NCBI GenBank assembly: GCA_002320035.1
Contig: DCJL01000025.1
Span: forward strand, 66,318-130,317
DNA: 64,000 nt
From: Clostridiales bacterium UBA1701
GTDB taxonomy: Bacteria > Bacillota > Clostridia > Oscillospirales > Oscillospiraceae
Reading direction: 5' to 3'
Shown here in pieces: positions 7,583 through 15,786 of this stretch. Numbering within the stretch: the stretch's first letter is position 1; every line of letters starts with the position of its first letter. The position numbers were made by a program, and so were the translations under genes. The notes under the pieces were generated by a model, which saw only the letters and a list, made by a program, of their open reading frames with translations, was not told the DNA's origin and searched no databases.

Positions 7583-9979
7583 ATGCCTGAAATAAAGAAT
7601 GAAACAACTATGATGCCCATGCTGGCCCTGCGGGGGCTCAGCGTTTTTCCGGGCATGCTGCTGACTTTTGATGTGGAGCGGCCGGCCTCAGTTGCCGCGT
7701 TGGATATGGCCGTAAAGGCCGACCAGATTATTTTTCTTGCCGCCCAAAAGGATCTGACGGCGGATATGCCGGAGGAAAAGGATATATACCATGTGGGCAG
7801 CGTCTGCCGTATAAGGCAGCAGCTTCGCCAGACCAGCAACGGCGTGTGCCGGGTGATGGTGGAGGGGCTGTATCGGGCTGAGGCGCTGGAAATGCGCACC
7901 GAGGCCAAGGGCTACGCCGCTCTTGTGCGCCCGTTGCCTGATAAGGCGGAGCGGGTATCTTCCGAGCGCATGGAGGCGCTGCTCAGAAGCTGCCTGAGCC
8001 TTTTTGAGCAATATCTGCGCCTGAACCCCGACATGGTGACAGAGCAGATTCTTAATATCCTGGCAAAGCCCGAGCCTGCCTATGTAGCAAGCTACATTGC
8101 CCAGAACGTCCGCTTCAGCGTGGGCGACAGGCAGCAGATTCTGGAAGCGGTTTATCCCAGCAGACGGCTTGCCCTGGTAGTGAAGCTGCTGAGCCGGGAG
8201 CTGAACGTGCTGGGCCTTGAAAAAGAGATAAACGAGGCCACCCAAGAGCAGATGAGCCGGATTCAGCGGGAGTACTACCTGCGTGAGGAGATGAAGCTTA
8301 TTCAGCAGGAGCTTGGGGAGGACGGCCAGACCGATGATATCGACGATTACCGCCGGAAAGTAAATGCCCTGCCTGTAAAGCAGGAGATCAAGGATAAGCT
8401 TCTCAAGGAACTGAGCCGGCTTGCAAAGCAGCCCTTTGGTTCATCAGAGGCGGCGGTTATCCGAAATTATCTGGATGTCTGCCTCGAGATCCCCTGGGGA
8501 AAAAGCACCCAGGAAACCGTGGACATTGCCAAGGCCAGGAAGCTTCTGGACGAGGAGCATTTCGGCTTGGAAAAAGTCAAGAAACGCATTCTTGAATATC
8601 TGGCCGTAAGGCAGCTTTCTCCGGAGATAAAGGGCGGGCTGATCTGCCTGGTGGGTCCCCCGGGAACCGGCAAGACAAGCATTGCGATGAGCATTGCAAA
8701 GGCGGTGAACAGGAAGCTTGTTCGGGTGTCTTTGGGCGGCGTACACGATGAGGCAGAGATACGCGGCCACAGAAAGACTTATATCGGCTCCATGCCTGGC
8801 CGCATCATAAGCGGTGTGATCCAGGCCAAGAGCTGTAACCCCCTCATGGTGCTCGACGAGATCGATAAGTTGGGCTCCGACTACCGGGGCGACCCTTCCG
8901 CGGCGCTTCTTGAAGCGCTGGACGGAGAGCAGAACGAAAGTTTCCGGGACAATTTTCTGGAAATTCCCTTTGACTTGTCCCAGGTTTTCTTTATAACCAC
9001 GGCCAATACCACAGAAACGATTCCCAGGCCCCTGCTGGACCGTATGGAGGTCATAGCGCTTTCCAGCTATACGGACGAGGAAAAACTCCAGATCGCAAAG
9101 CGCCACCTTCTGCCCAAGCAGAGAAAGAAGCACGGCCTGAAAGCGAGCCAGCTTAAAGCGGACGACAACGCCATCCGTGAGATTATTGCCTCCTACACCA
9201 AAGAGTCAGGCGTGCGCCTGCTGGAGCGGGAGCTGGCCTCTCTCTGCCGCAGGGCGGCCTCCGGGATCGCGGAAGGGGAGTACAAGAGCCTGAACGTCAG
9301 GGCAGAGAAACTGGAAGCGCTTCTGGGCCCGGCCAGGTTCAAGCCCGAGCACAGGCGGCTTGTGAATCAGGTGGGCCTTGTGCGGGGCCTTGCCTATACC
9401 GCCGCCGGCGGCGAGGCGCTGGACGTGGAGGCGGCCGTTGTGGAAGGCAGCGGAAAGCTGGAGCTGACCGGAAATTTGGGCGAGGTGATGAAGGAGTCCG
9501 CCAAAGCGGCATTGACCTATATCCGAAGCCGCTCCCTCAGGCTGGGCATCGACCCTGACTTCTATAAAAATAAAGACATACATATCCATTTTCCCGAGGG
9601 CGCCGTGCCCAAGGATGGGCCTTCAGCGGGGATTACTGTCTGCATTGCCCTTATCTCCGCCCTTACGGGGACTCCTGTGAGAAGCGATGTTGCCATGACA
9701 GGGGAGATCACCCTCCGGGGCCGTGTTTTGCCCATAGGCGGGCTTCGGGAAAAGACCATGGCCGCGCTGAGAGCGGGTGTACATACGGTTATCATTCCTG
9801 CCGACAACGAGGCGGATCTGGAGGAAATCGACCAGACCGTGCGGAGCAGGCTTCGCTTTGTGCCCACGGACCATGTGGACAAGGTGATGGACGTGGCGCT
9901 GGCCAGAGAGAGCGCGGAGAATGTCATTTGCCCGCCCCAGGCAGCCCGCGGCGCCGAACCCAGCCGTGTGAGACAGTAG
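7583..9979 (+). CDS. lon: ATP-dependent Lon protease
   Basis: Cytosolic AAA+ serine protease degrading damaged and regulatory proteins. Domains in order: N-terminal substrate-binding LON domain (about 10-205), coiled linker, AAA+ module with Walker A GPPGTGKT (358-365) and Walker B PLMVLDEIDK, and the C-terminal protease with the Ser-Lys dyad Ser681 (KDGPSAG) and Lys724 (LREKTMAAL). 798 residues, normal. AAAGGAG precedes the ATG. Its stop lies 8 bases before engB, the common lon-engB pairing in Firmicutes. Confidence 0.98.
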   Translation: MPEIKNETTMMPMLALRGLSVFPGMLLTFDVERPASVAALDMAVKADQIIFLAAQKDLTADMPEEKDIYHVGSVCRIRQQLRQTSNGVCRVMVEGLYRAEALEMRTEAKGYAALVRPLPDKAERVSSERMEALLRSCLSLFEQYLRLNPDMVTEQILNILAKPEPAYVASYIAQNVRFSVGDRQQILEAVYPSRRLALVVKLLSRELNVLGLEKEINEATQEQMSRIQREYYLREEMKLIQQELGEDGQTDDIDDYRRKVNALPVKQEIKDKLLKELSRLAKQPFGSSEAAVIRNYLDVCLEIPWGKSTQETVDIAKARKLLDEEHFGLEKVKKRILEYLAVRQLSPEIKGGLICLVGPPGTGKTSIAMSIAKAVNRKLVRVSLGGVHDEAEIRGHRKTYIGSMPGRIISGVIQAKSCNPLMVLDEIDKLGSDYRGDPSAALLEALDGEQNESFRDNFLEIPFDLSQVFFITTANTTETIPRPLLDRMEVIALSSYTDEEKLQIAKRHLLPKQRKKHGLKASQLKADDNAIREIIASYTKESGVRLLERELASLCRRAASGIAEGEYKSLNVRAEKLEALLGPARFKPEHRRLVNQVGLVRGLAYTAAGGEALDVEAAVVEGSGKLELTGNLGEVMKESAKAALTYIRSRSLRLGIDPDFYKNKDIHIHFPEGAVPKDGPSAGITVCIALISALTGTPVRSDVAMTGEITLRGRVLPIGGLREKTMAALRAGVHTVIIPADNEADLEEIDQTVRSRLRFVPTDHVDKVMDVALARESAENVICPPQAARGAEPSRVRQ

Positions 9980-9987
9980 GTGAAAAT

Positions 9988-10578
9988 ATGGCGTCTTTAA
10001 ATGTAAACAAGGCGGAATTTATTAAGTCTGCCGCATCTCCGGCTCAGTTTATCCGCTCGTCCATGCCATCGGTGGTTTTTGCCGGCAAGTCAAACGTGGG
10101 CAAGTCCTCGGTCATTAACCGTATGCTCAACCGGAAGAACTTTGCCCGGGTGGGTGCCTCTCCGGGAAAAACCGTCCATGTGAATTATTTTCATATTGAC
10201 GGCAGGCTCTACTTTGTGGACCTTCCCGGCTATGGCTACGCCAAGGTCTCCCAGAGCGAGCGGGAGCGCTGGGGGAAGCTCATGGAGCAGTTTTTCGCGG
10301 AGAGAGACCGGATCACTCTCGGCGTGATGATAGTGGACGCCCGGCACAAGCCCACAGCGGACGATCTTACTATGGCCCAGTGGTTCAAGGACTCGGGCTG
10401 CCGGCTCGTCATTGTTGCCAATAAACTGGACAAGCTGAAAAAAAGCGAGATCGAGCCAAATCTCCGCCTGATCAGAGAAACGCTTGAACTGCCGGACTCC
10501 GTGCCGCTGATTCCTTTTTCCGCGGAAAAAGGCCAGGGCAGGGAGGCCCTCATGGCGGAAATTATAAAGCTCATATGA
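9988..10578 (+). CDS. engB: Ribosome biogenesis GTP-binding protein EngB (YsxC/YihA)
   Basis: Small essential GTPase for 50S assembly. GTPase motifs: G1 GKSNVGKSS near 32-40, G3 DLPGYGYAKV near 74-83, G4 NKLDK near 147-151, and the closing SAEKGQG. 196 residues. The ATG at 9988 is chosen because AGGTG lies close upstream and the family starts here; the frame is open into the end of lon, where upstream codons are unlikely to be used. Transcribed with lon and ended by a strong terminator at 10589. Confidence 0.96.
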   Translation: MASLNVNKAEFIKSAASPAQFIRSSMPSVVFAGKSNVGKSSVINRMLNRKNFARVGASPGKTVHVNYFHIDGRLYFVDLPGYGYAKVSQSERERWGKLMEQFFAERDRITLGVMIVDARHKPTADDLTMAQWFKDSGCRLVIVANKLDKLKKSEIEPNLRLIRETLELPDSVPLIPFSAEKGQGREALMAEIIKLI

Positions 10579-10588
10579 TTTTTCCGGG

Positions 10589-10625
10589 GCGGGACGATAA
10601 TAATATCGTCTCGCTCTTGTTTTTT
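10589..10625 (+). terminator. Terminator after engB
   Basis: Eleven-bp stem (10589-10599 with 10604-10614, one G-T pair, 4-base loop) followed by a T-rich tract. Likely ends the tig-to-engB transcription block. Confidence 0.75.
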
Positions 10626-10655
10626 GTGCTTTGATTTGTTAAAATATCCATATAT

Positions 10656-10673
10656 AAGGAGGTGGGTGCCATA
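10656..10673 (+). promoter_or_regulatory. Consensus ribosome binding site with no standard start at the right distance
   Basis: AAGGAGG at 10656-10662 is a full anti-16S match. The in-frame GTG at 10662-10664 overlaps it and cannot be the start. The codon at the ideal distance (8 bases) is ATA at 10671; the next in-frame standard start is GTG at 10680, 17 bases away. Confidence 0.6.
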
Positions 10674-11360
10674 AGCGCGGTGCAGTCCATATGGGAGGGC
10701 TTTGATTTTTCATATATCCTCAGCATCCTGCTGGGCCTTATTCCTTCGCTTCTGTGCATCACTCTCCATGAACTGAGCCACGGCTATGCGGCTTACCGCC
10801 TTGGGGACAATACTGCGAAGAACAGAGGGCGGCTCACGCTCAATCCCCTTAAGCATCTTGACCCCATGGGCCTTTTGATGATGCTGGTGTTTCATGTAGG
10901 CTGGGCAAAGCCTGTGCCGGTGAATATGCATCATTTTAAAAATCCCAAGCGCGGAATGGCGCTGACGGCGCTGGCCGGGCCGCTGAGCAATATTTTGATC
11001 TCCCTTGTATTTCTGCTCCTGTATGGAGCGGCATATATCCCTCTGGGCATGTCCCGGGCGGGGCTGTATTTCCGGGAGATGCTTCAGCTTACAGCTTATA
11101 TAAGCCTTGGCCTTGCTCTCTTTAATCTCCTTCCTGTGCCTCCGCTGGACGGGTCCAAGGTGATTTTCGCGCTGATGAGCGATGAAAATTACAATAAGCT
11201 CATGCGCTATGAACGCTACGGCTCCATCATCCTGCTTCTGCTTGTATCCACCGGACTGCTGGGCCGCCCCCTTTCTGCGGCGATCGATTTTTTGTATGTT
11301 AGACTCATTCCTCTTGCACAATGGGCTTGTGACATGGTGTTCAAATTATTTTACAGTTGA
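10662..11360 (+). CDS. Site-2 protease family (M50) membrane metalloprotease
   Basis: Intramembrane zinc protease of the M50/S2P group (YwhC-like branch). The zinc motif HELSH is in the first long hydrophobic stretch (about 37-41) and the third ligand region NLLPVPPLDG follows near 155; several transmembrane segments flank both. Up to 232 residues, the compact form without a PDZ domain. The outer boundary given is the first in-frame GTG, but it overlaps a perfect ribosome binding site, so the true start is probably ATA 10671 or GTG 10680. It is followed with no gap by scpA. Substrate unknown. Confidence 0.88.
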   Translation: MGAISAVQSIWEGFDFSYILSILLGLIPSLLCITLHELSHGYAAYRLGDNTAKNRGRLTLNPLKHLDPMGLLMMLVFHVGWAKPVPVNMHHFKNPKRGMALTALAGPLSNILISLVFLLLYGAAYIPLGMSRAGLYFREMLQLTAYISLGLALFNLLPVPPLDGSKVIFALMSDENYNKLMRYERYGSIILLLLVSTGLLGRPLSAAIDFLYVRLIPLAQWACDMVFKLFYS

Positions 11361-11366
11361 GTGAAA

Positions 11367-12152
11367 ATGGAAAATCCAAGTTTTTACCTTGAGGGAGTAG
11401 TCCGGGAGAAGAACGAGCTTCAGGACTTTGAGGGCCCGCTGAGCCTGATTCTGATGCTTCTTTCAAAAAACAAAATAGAGATCCGAGACATCAGCGTTTC
11501 TGATATTCTGGATCAATATCTGGAATATCTTGACAAGATGCAGCGCATGGATCTGGAAGTGGCCAGTGAGTTCGTGCAGATGGCATCCCATCTGCTTTAT
11601 ATCAAGACACGCACCCTGCTTGCCGCAGAAGAGGAGGTTTCCGAGCTGGCGCTTCTCATGGCCTCTCTGGAGCAGCTTCGCTGCAGGGATGTTTTTGCGG
11701 CGGTGCAGAAGGTGACGCCGGCGCTGAAAAAAGCCTCGGAGCTTGGCCTGCTGTACTGTGCAAAGCGCCCGGAACCCTTGCCGAAAAGCGCCCGCGAATA
11801 TGAATACCGGCATGAGCCGGTGGATCTTCTCAAGGCCCTTTACGGCGTCTATTCCCGGGGGATAAAGGCCCCTGAGTCTCAGGACGGCTTTTCTGCCGCG
11901 CTGCCCCACAGAATCGTTTACAGCGTCCGGGACAAGAGCCGCCAGATAATCGCCCGCCTGGATAAGGGCGGTGCAGCGCTTGCCGAACTGTACAGGGAAT
12001 GCGGCTCCCGCTCGGAGCTTGTTGCCACCTTTGTGTCTGTGCTGGAGCTTTGCAGCATGGGCAGCGTGCATATCGACCGGCGTGAGAGCGGGTACTACCT
12101 CAGCTTCACCGGCGGCGATGTAGACGAGATCCTGGAAAAAATTACTGATTAG
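11367..12152 (+). CDS. scpA: Segregation and condensation protein A
   Basis: Kleisin subunit that joins the heads of the SMC dimer in bacterial condensin. The N-terminal block FEGPLSLILMLLSKNKIEI is diagnostic, followed by SDILDQYLEYL and the conserved ASEFVQMASHLLYIKTRTLL helix; the winged-helix C-terminus ends near TGGDVDEI. 261 residues from ATG 11367; a GTG two codons upstream directly after the previous stop is the alternative. Forms the standard scpA-scpB pair. Confidence 0.96.
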   Translation: MENPSFYLEGVVREKNELQDFEGPLSLILMLLSKNKIEIRDISVSDILDQYLEYLDKMQRMDLEVASEFVQMASHLLYIKTRTLLAAEEEVSELALLMASLEQLRCRDVFAAVQKVTPALKKASELGLLYCAKRPEPLPKSAREYEYRHEPVDLLKALYGVYSRGIKAPESQDGFSAALPHRIVYSVRDKSRQIIARLDKGGAALAELYRECGSRSELVATFVSVLELCSMGSVHIDRRESGYYLSFTGGDVDEILEKITD

Positions 12153-12160
12153 GAGCCCCC

Positions 12161-12778
12161 ATGATAGATATTTCCTCGGCCATTGAGGCTATACTTTTTG
12201 CAGCGGGAGAGAGCGTGCCTGCTGCGAGGCTTTCTCTTGTACTGGACACGGACGAGAAGGAAATCCTTCGCGTTGCGGAGGAACTTTCAGAAAAATACAG
12301 CCGGGAGCAACGGGGCATGCGTATTCTCCGCCTTGGGGATAAGCTGCAGATGTGTTCCGCTCCGGAGTACGCTCCCTTTATTGCGAAAACGCTTGAGCAG
12401 CGCAAGCCGCCCATGCTGTCTCAGCCCGCGCTGGAGACGTTGGCGATTGTGGCCTATTTCCAGCCTGTCACCCGGGCTTATATCGATCAGGTCCGCGGCG
12501 TTGACAGCGCCTATACTGTGAGCGTCCTGGCTGAACGGGGCCTTATAGAGGTCTGCGGCCGGCTGGATGTGCCGGGCAGGCCCTCCATTTTCAGAACAAC
12601 GGATGCTTTTCTCCGCACGATGGGGATAAGCGAGCTATCCCAGCTTCCGCCCCTGCCGGATATGAGCGGCGGGGAGGGCGCAGAAAAGCTCCAGAGCGCA
12701 ATAGACGAACTGCAGAATGCCGCGAACCAGGGTCAAATCAGCATAAGCGAGATCACCGGCTGCGCGGCGGAGGAGTGA
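12161..12778 (+). CDS. scpB: Segregation and condensation protein B
   Basis: Winged-helix partner that binds ScpA dimers in the SMC complex. Conserved stretches: AIEAILFAAGE at the start, LETLAIVAYFQPVTR near 90-104 and the RPSIFRTTDAFL segment near 145. 205 residues, normal. AGGAG sits 7 bases before the ATG and only 8 bases separate it from scpA. An acidic/Asn-rich tail follows the winged-helix part. Confidence 0.96.
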   Translation: MIDISSAIEAILFAAGESVPAARLSLVLDTDEKEILRVAEELSEKYSREQRGMRILRLGDKLQMCSAPEYAPFIAKTLEQRKPPMLSQPALETLAIVAYFQPVTRAYIDQVRGVDSAYTVSVLAERGLIEVCGRLDVPGRPSIFRTTDAFLRTMGISELSQLPPLPDMSGGEGAEKLQSAIDELQNAANQGQISISEITGCAAEE

Positions 12779-12783
12779 TGTAA

Positions 12784-13509
12784 TTGGTTGCCCTTATTAT
12801 CCTTGGCGCAATCGCCCTTGTTATCACGCTGATTATGCTGGTCCCTGTGGGAGCCGATGTGGGCTATGAAAGCGGGGAACTGCGCCTGTCGGCGAAGGTC
12901 TGCGGCATGCTGCTGCAGCTTCTGCCAAAGCCCCCGGCAGACGAGAGCAAGCCGCCGAAAAAGAAGAAGCCAAAAAAAGAGAAAAAACCAAAGGCAAAAA
13001 AACCGGAGGGGGAGGCCGCCCCGAAAAAGAAGCTCAGCTTTAACCGGGATGAGCTTTTGGGACTTCTCCGTGCCGTTTTGAAGGGATTCGGCAGATTCGG
13101 CAGAAAGCTGAATGTGGACCGCTTCCTCCTGCGCTACACCGCCGCCGGAAGCGACCCCTATGATACCGCCATGGAATTTGCCTATGTGAACGCCGCCCTG
13201 TCGGGGCTGGCTCCCATCTGCCGAAAGCGCTTCGATGTAAAAGACTGCCGGGTACGCACCGATGTTGACTTTACGGCGGAGAAAACCGCTGTTGATTTCG
13301 GGCTCGCGGTAACAATTCGCGTCGGCCAGATTTTCGGCGTCATATTCACGATTATCTTTGGCGCTTTGGGTATACTTATTAAAAACAAGCTGCGCCTGGC
13401 CAAAGAGAAACGGCAGGCAAAGAAGGCCGGCAAGGAAAAGCTTATCACTATTGAAGATATAAAACAGGAAAATACACAGGCAGAGGAAAGGATGGACTCA
13501 AATGGATAA
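12784..13509 (+). CDS. DUF2953 domain membrane protein
   Basis: Begins at TTG 12784 behind GGAGGAG. An N-terminal membrane segment (1-22) is followed by GADVGYESGELRLSAKVCG, a very lysine-rich spacer (about 55-80) and the DUF2953 C-terminal block with DRFLLRYTAAGSDPYDTA (about 117-134); a second hydrophobic segment lies near 185-205. Function unknown. The gene order scpB-DUF2953-gerW is conserved in spore formers, and in Bacillus the equivalent pair is made in the forespore, so a spore role is likely by context. Overlaps gerW by 8 bases. Confidence 0.85.
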   Translation: MVALIILGAIALVITLIMLVPVGADVGYESGELRLSAKVCGMLLQLLPKPPADESKPPKKKKPKKEKKPKAKKPEGEAAPKKKLSFNRDELLGLLRAVLKGFGRFGRKLNVDRFLLRYTAAGSDPYDTAMEFAYVNAALSGLAPICRKRFDVKDCRVRTDVDFTAEKTAVDFGLAVTIRVGQIFGVIFTIIFGALGILIKNKLRLAKEKRQAKKAGKEKLITIEDIKQENTQAEERMDSNG

Positions 13510-13888
13510 GAACCCTATCGGCGAACTGATGCAGACCACCATGGAGAATGTGAAAAACATTCTGAAGGTTGACACCGTGGTGGGCGACCCTATTTTTACC
13601 CCCGACGGAATTACGCTTGTGCCGATCTCTAAAATCAGCGTCGGCTTCGGCGGCGGCGGCGTCGAGTTCAACGCCAAGAAGGCCGGCGAGGAAAGACCCT
13701 ACGGCGGCGGCAATGCCACAGGTGTTAAGATCGACCCCATCGGCTTTTTGGTTATCAAGGATGGAAACGTGAGAATGATTAATATCACGCCTCCTGCCAG
13801 CACGACCGTTGACCGGATCATTGACTTGGTTCCTCAGGTGATTGACCGGGTGGACAGCTTTATTGCCAAGCAGAAGGAACAGAAGTAA
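13502..13888 (+). CDS. gerW: GerW family spore protein (YtfJ)
   Basis: Small spore protein of the GerW/YtfJ family, linked in Bacillus to lysozyme-dependent germination. The family core is plain: LMQTTMENVKNIL, GDPIFTPDGITLVPISKISVGFG and a Gly-rich run, then GGGNATGVKIDPIGFLVI. 128 residues, normal. Overlap with the DUF2953 gene suggests coupled translation. Good evidence that the organism is, or descends from, a spore former. Confidence 0.94.
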   Translation: MDKNPIGELMQTTMENVKNILKVDTVVGDPIFTPDGITLVPISKISVGFGGGGVEFNAKKAGEERPYGGGNATGVKIDPIGFLVIKDGNVRMINITPPASTTVDRIIDLVPQVIDRVDSFIAKQKEQK

Positions 13889-13919
13889 AGCTTCCGCAAA
13901 TAAAAACAAAGTTTTTGTC

Positions 13920-13963
13920 AATAATAAGCACTGCCCAAATTAAGAAGGGTGGTGCTTATTGTT
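13920..13963 (+). promoter_or_regulatory. Hairpin enclosing the carboxypeptidase ribosome binding site
   Basis: A 12-bp stem (13920-13931 with 13952-13963, one G-T pair) holds the purine-rich ribosome binding site AAGAAGGGTGG in its 20-base loop, while the candidate start codons lie in the descending arm. No T-run follows, so it is not a normal terminator. It may control translation. Confidence 0.5.
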
Positions 13964-15043
13964 AGAAAACTTGTTTCCGCCATACTCTCTCTGGGCCTTG
14001 TTCTGAGCCTCTGTGCCGAGGCGCGGGGGGAGAATGCACCGGGTGTCAGCGCGGAGTCCGCTTTGGTGATGCACGCCGGGGGCCAGGTAATTTATGAAAA
14101 GAATGCGGATCGGCGCGCGCTTATTGCCAGCACTACCAAAATCATGACCGCCATCGTGTCCCTGGAAAATTTGGAGCTTGAGGAACAGGTGAAAATCATG
14201 CCGGAGGCCTGCGGCGTGGAGGGCTCCTCCATGTATCTGGAGCCCGGGCAGAGCTATACCGTCCGGGAGCTTCTCTGCGGGCTTCTGCTTGTCTCCGGAA
14301 ACGATGCTGCGCTGGCTTTGGCCATACACACTGCGGGGAGCGTGGAGAGCTTTACGCGGCTGATGAACCGGAAAGCAAAGGAACTCGGCATGAGCGGGAG
14401 CCGCTTTATGAATCCCCACGGCCTTAACGCCGATGGACATTATTCTACGGCACGGGATATGGCCCGGCTGATGGCCTATTGTATGGAAAATGCGGATTTC
14501 GCCTCCATTATTTCCCTGCCGAGCTGCAGCGTCGGGGATCAGACCCTTGTGAACCACAACCGGCTGCTGGGCCTGTGCCCCGGCTGTATCGGCGGGAAGA
14601 CCGGTTATACCCAGGCGGCGGGGCGCTGCCTTGTGAGCTGCTGTCAGAGGGACGGGACCCGCTATATCTGTGTTACATTGAATGCCCCGGACGACTGGAA
14701 CGATCATGTCCGTCTCTATGACTGGGCTTTTTCAGCCTATTCCCAGCGGGATGTTTCTGCCGGAGTCAGCTTTGAAATTCCCCTTGTATCCGGGACGAAG
14801 GACGTGGCCTTGATTGCGCCGGAACCCCTTTTCCTTTTTCTGCCAAAATCTGCCGAGCTCAGGCTGGAGGCGGAAATGCCGTGGTTTGCTTTCGCGCCTG
14901 TGGAGGCGGGGGAGCCGGCAGGAAAGCTCAGCGTGTATTGCGGAGATGACATGCTGGCTGAAGTGCCGCTTTCTTATCAGGAGAATATAGCGGCCGCCAC
15001 AAAGACAAATAATTCCGATAAAAACGCGATGGAGCATTCATAA
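13949..15043 (+). CDS. D-alanyl-D-alanine carboxypeptidase (PBP5/DacF type)
   Basis: Secreted low-molecular-weight penicillin-binding protein that trims the terminal D-Ala of peptidoglycan stems. Signal peptide at about 6-24, then the three active-site motifs: Ser61-T-T-Lys64, Ser116-Gly-Asn118 and Lys217-Thr-Gly219. A C-terminal beta domain follows, without a clear amphipathic membrane anchor. About 364 residues. Start uncertain: GTG 13949 or 13952 lie inside or against the ribosome binding site, and ATT 13958 has the best spacing. Follows gerW, so a sporulation-type DacF role is plausible. Next gene starts on its stop codon. Confidence 0.93.
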   Translation: MVLIVRKLVSAILSLGLVLSLCAEARGENAPGVSAESALVMHAGGQVIYEKNADRRALIASTTKIMTAIVSLENLELEEQVKIMPEACGVEGSSMYLEPGQSYTVRELLCGLLLVSGNDAALALAIHTAGSVESFTRLMNRKAKELGMSGSRFMNPHGLNADGHYSTARDMARLMAYCMENADFASIISLPSCSVGDQTLVNHNRLLGLCPGCIGGKTGYTQAAGRCLVSCCQRDGTRYICVTLNAPDDWNDHVRLYDWAFSAYSQRDVSAGVSFEIPLVSGTKDVALIAPEPLFLFLPKSAELRLEAEMPWFAFAPVEAGEPAGKLSVYCGDDMLAEVPLSYQENIAAATKTNNSDKNAMEHS

Positions 15044-15786
15044 TGACTGAAAGACTGCAAAAAATAATATCGTCCGCCGGGATTATGTCCCGGAGAGCGG
15101 CGGAAGGCTTCATCGCCGCCGGCCGGGTCACACTGAACGGGGTTCCCGCCAGGCTTGGTGACCGGGCGGACGCTGAAATTGACCGGATACTCGTCGACGG
15201 CAAAGCGCTGCCGTCGACGGGGGAGAAGATATACATAATGTTAAACAAGCCCCGGGGCTATGTCACCACAATGAAGGACGAGCAGGGCCGCAAAAATGTG
15301 ACGGCGCTTCTTGAGGGCCTGTCGGCCCGGGTCTATCCCGTTGGGAGGCTTGATATGTACTCCGAAGGTCTTTTGATAATGACAAATGACGGGGATTTTG
15401 CAAACATCCTCATGCACCCCTCCCATAATTTCAAAAAAACCTACCATACCTGGGTGAAAGGCGCCGACATTCGAAAAAGCCTTGCGCTTCTGCGCAGTCC
15501 CATGGAGATAGACGGGTACTGGATAAAACCGGCTGAGGCAGAGCTTCTGGAGCTGCTTCCGGACGGGGCGCGGCTTGCCATAAGCATAAGCGAGGGGCGA
15601 AACCGACAGGTCCGCAGGATGTGCGCCAAAGCGGGGCTCAGGGTGACACGGCTCCTTCGCGTGAGCGAAGGCCCCCTGGAGCTGGGCGGCCTGAAAACCG
15701 GTCTGTGGCGAAAGCTCAGCCCGGAGGAGGTCGAGATGATAAAACCAAAAGCGGAGAACGGGAAAGATGAGCGCCATGGAAACTGA
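15043..15786 (+). CDS. rluB: Pseudouridine synthase, RsuA/RluB family
   Basis: Converts specific uridines of rRNA to pseudouridine. S4 RNA-binding domain at about 1-58, catalytic domain with Asp104 in VGRLDMYSEGLL, and the late motif EGRNRQVRRMC. 247 residues. The family contains RsuA (16S), RluB, RluE and RluF (23S); the gene position next to scpAB-like genes favours RluB, as in Bacillus, but the target is inferred. ATG overlaps the previous stop. Confidence 0.9.
   Translation: MTERLQKIISSAGIMSRRAAEGFIAAGRVTLNGVPARLGDRADAEIDRILVDGKALPSTGEKIYIMLNKPRGYVTTMKDEQGRKNVTALLEGLSARVYPVGRLDMYSEGLLIMTNDGDFANILMHPSHNFKKTYHTWVKGADIRKSLALLRSPMEIDGYWIKPAEAELLELLPDGARLAISISEGRNRQVRRMCAKAGLRVTRLLRVSEGPLELGGLKTGLWRKLSPEEVEMIKPKAENGKDERHGN

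Noticed and set aside
6229..7908. 559-residue minus-strand open frame opposite clpX and lon
   Set aside because: Covers two certain genes on the other strand and shows no domain or ribosome binding site.
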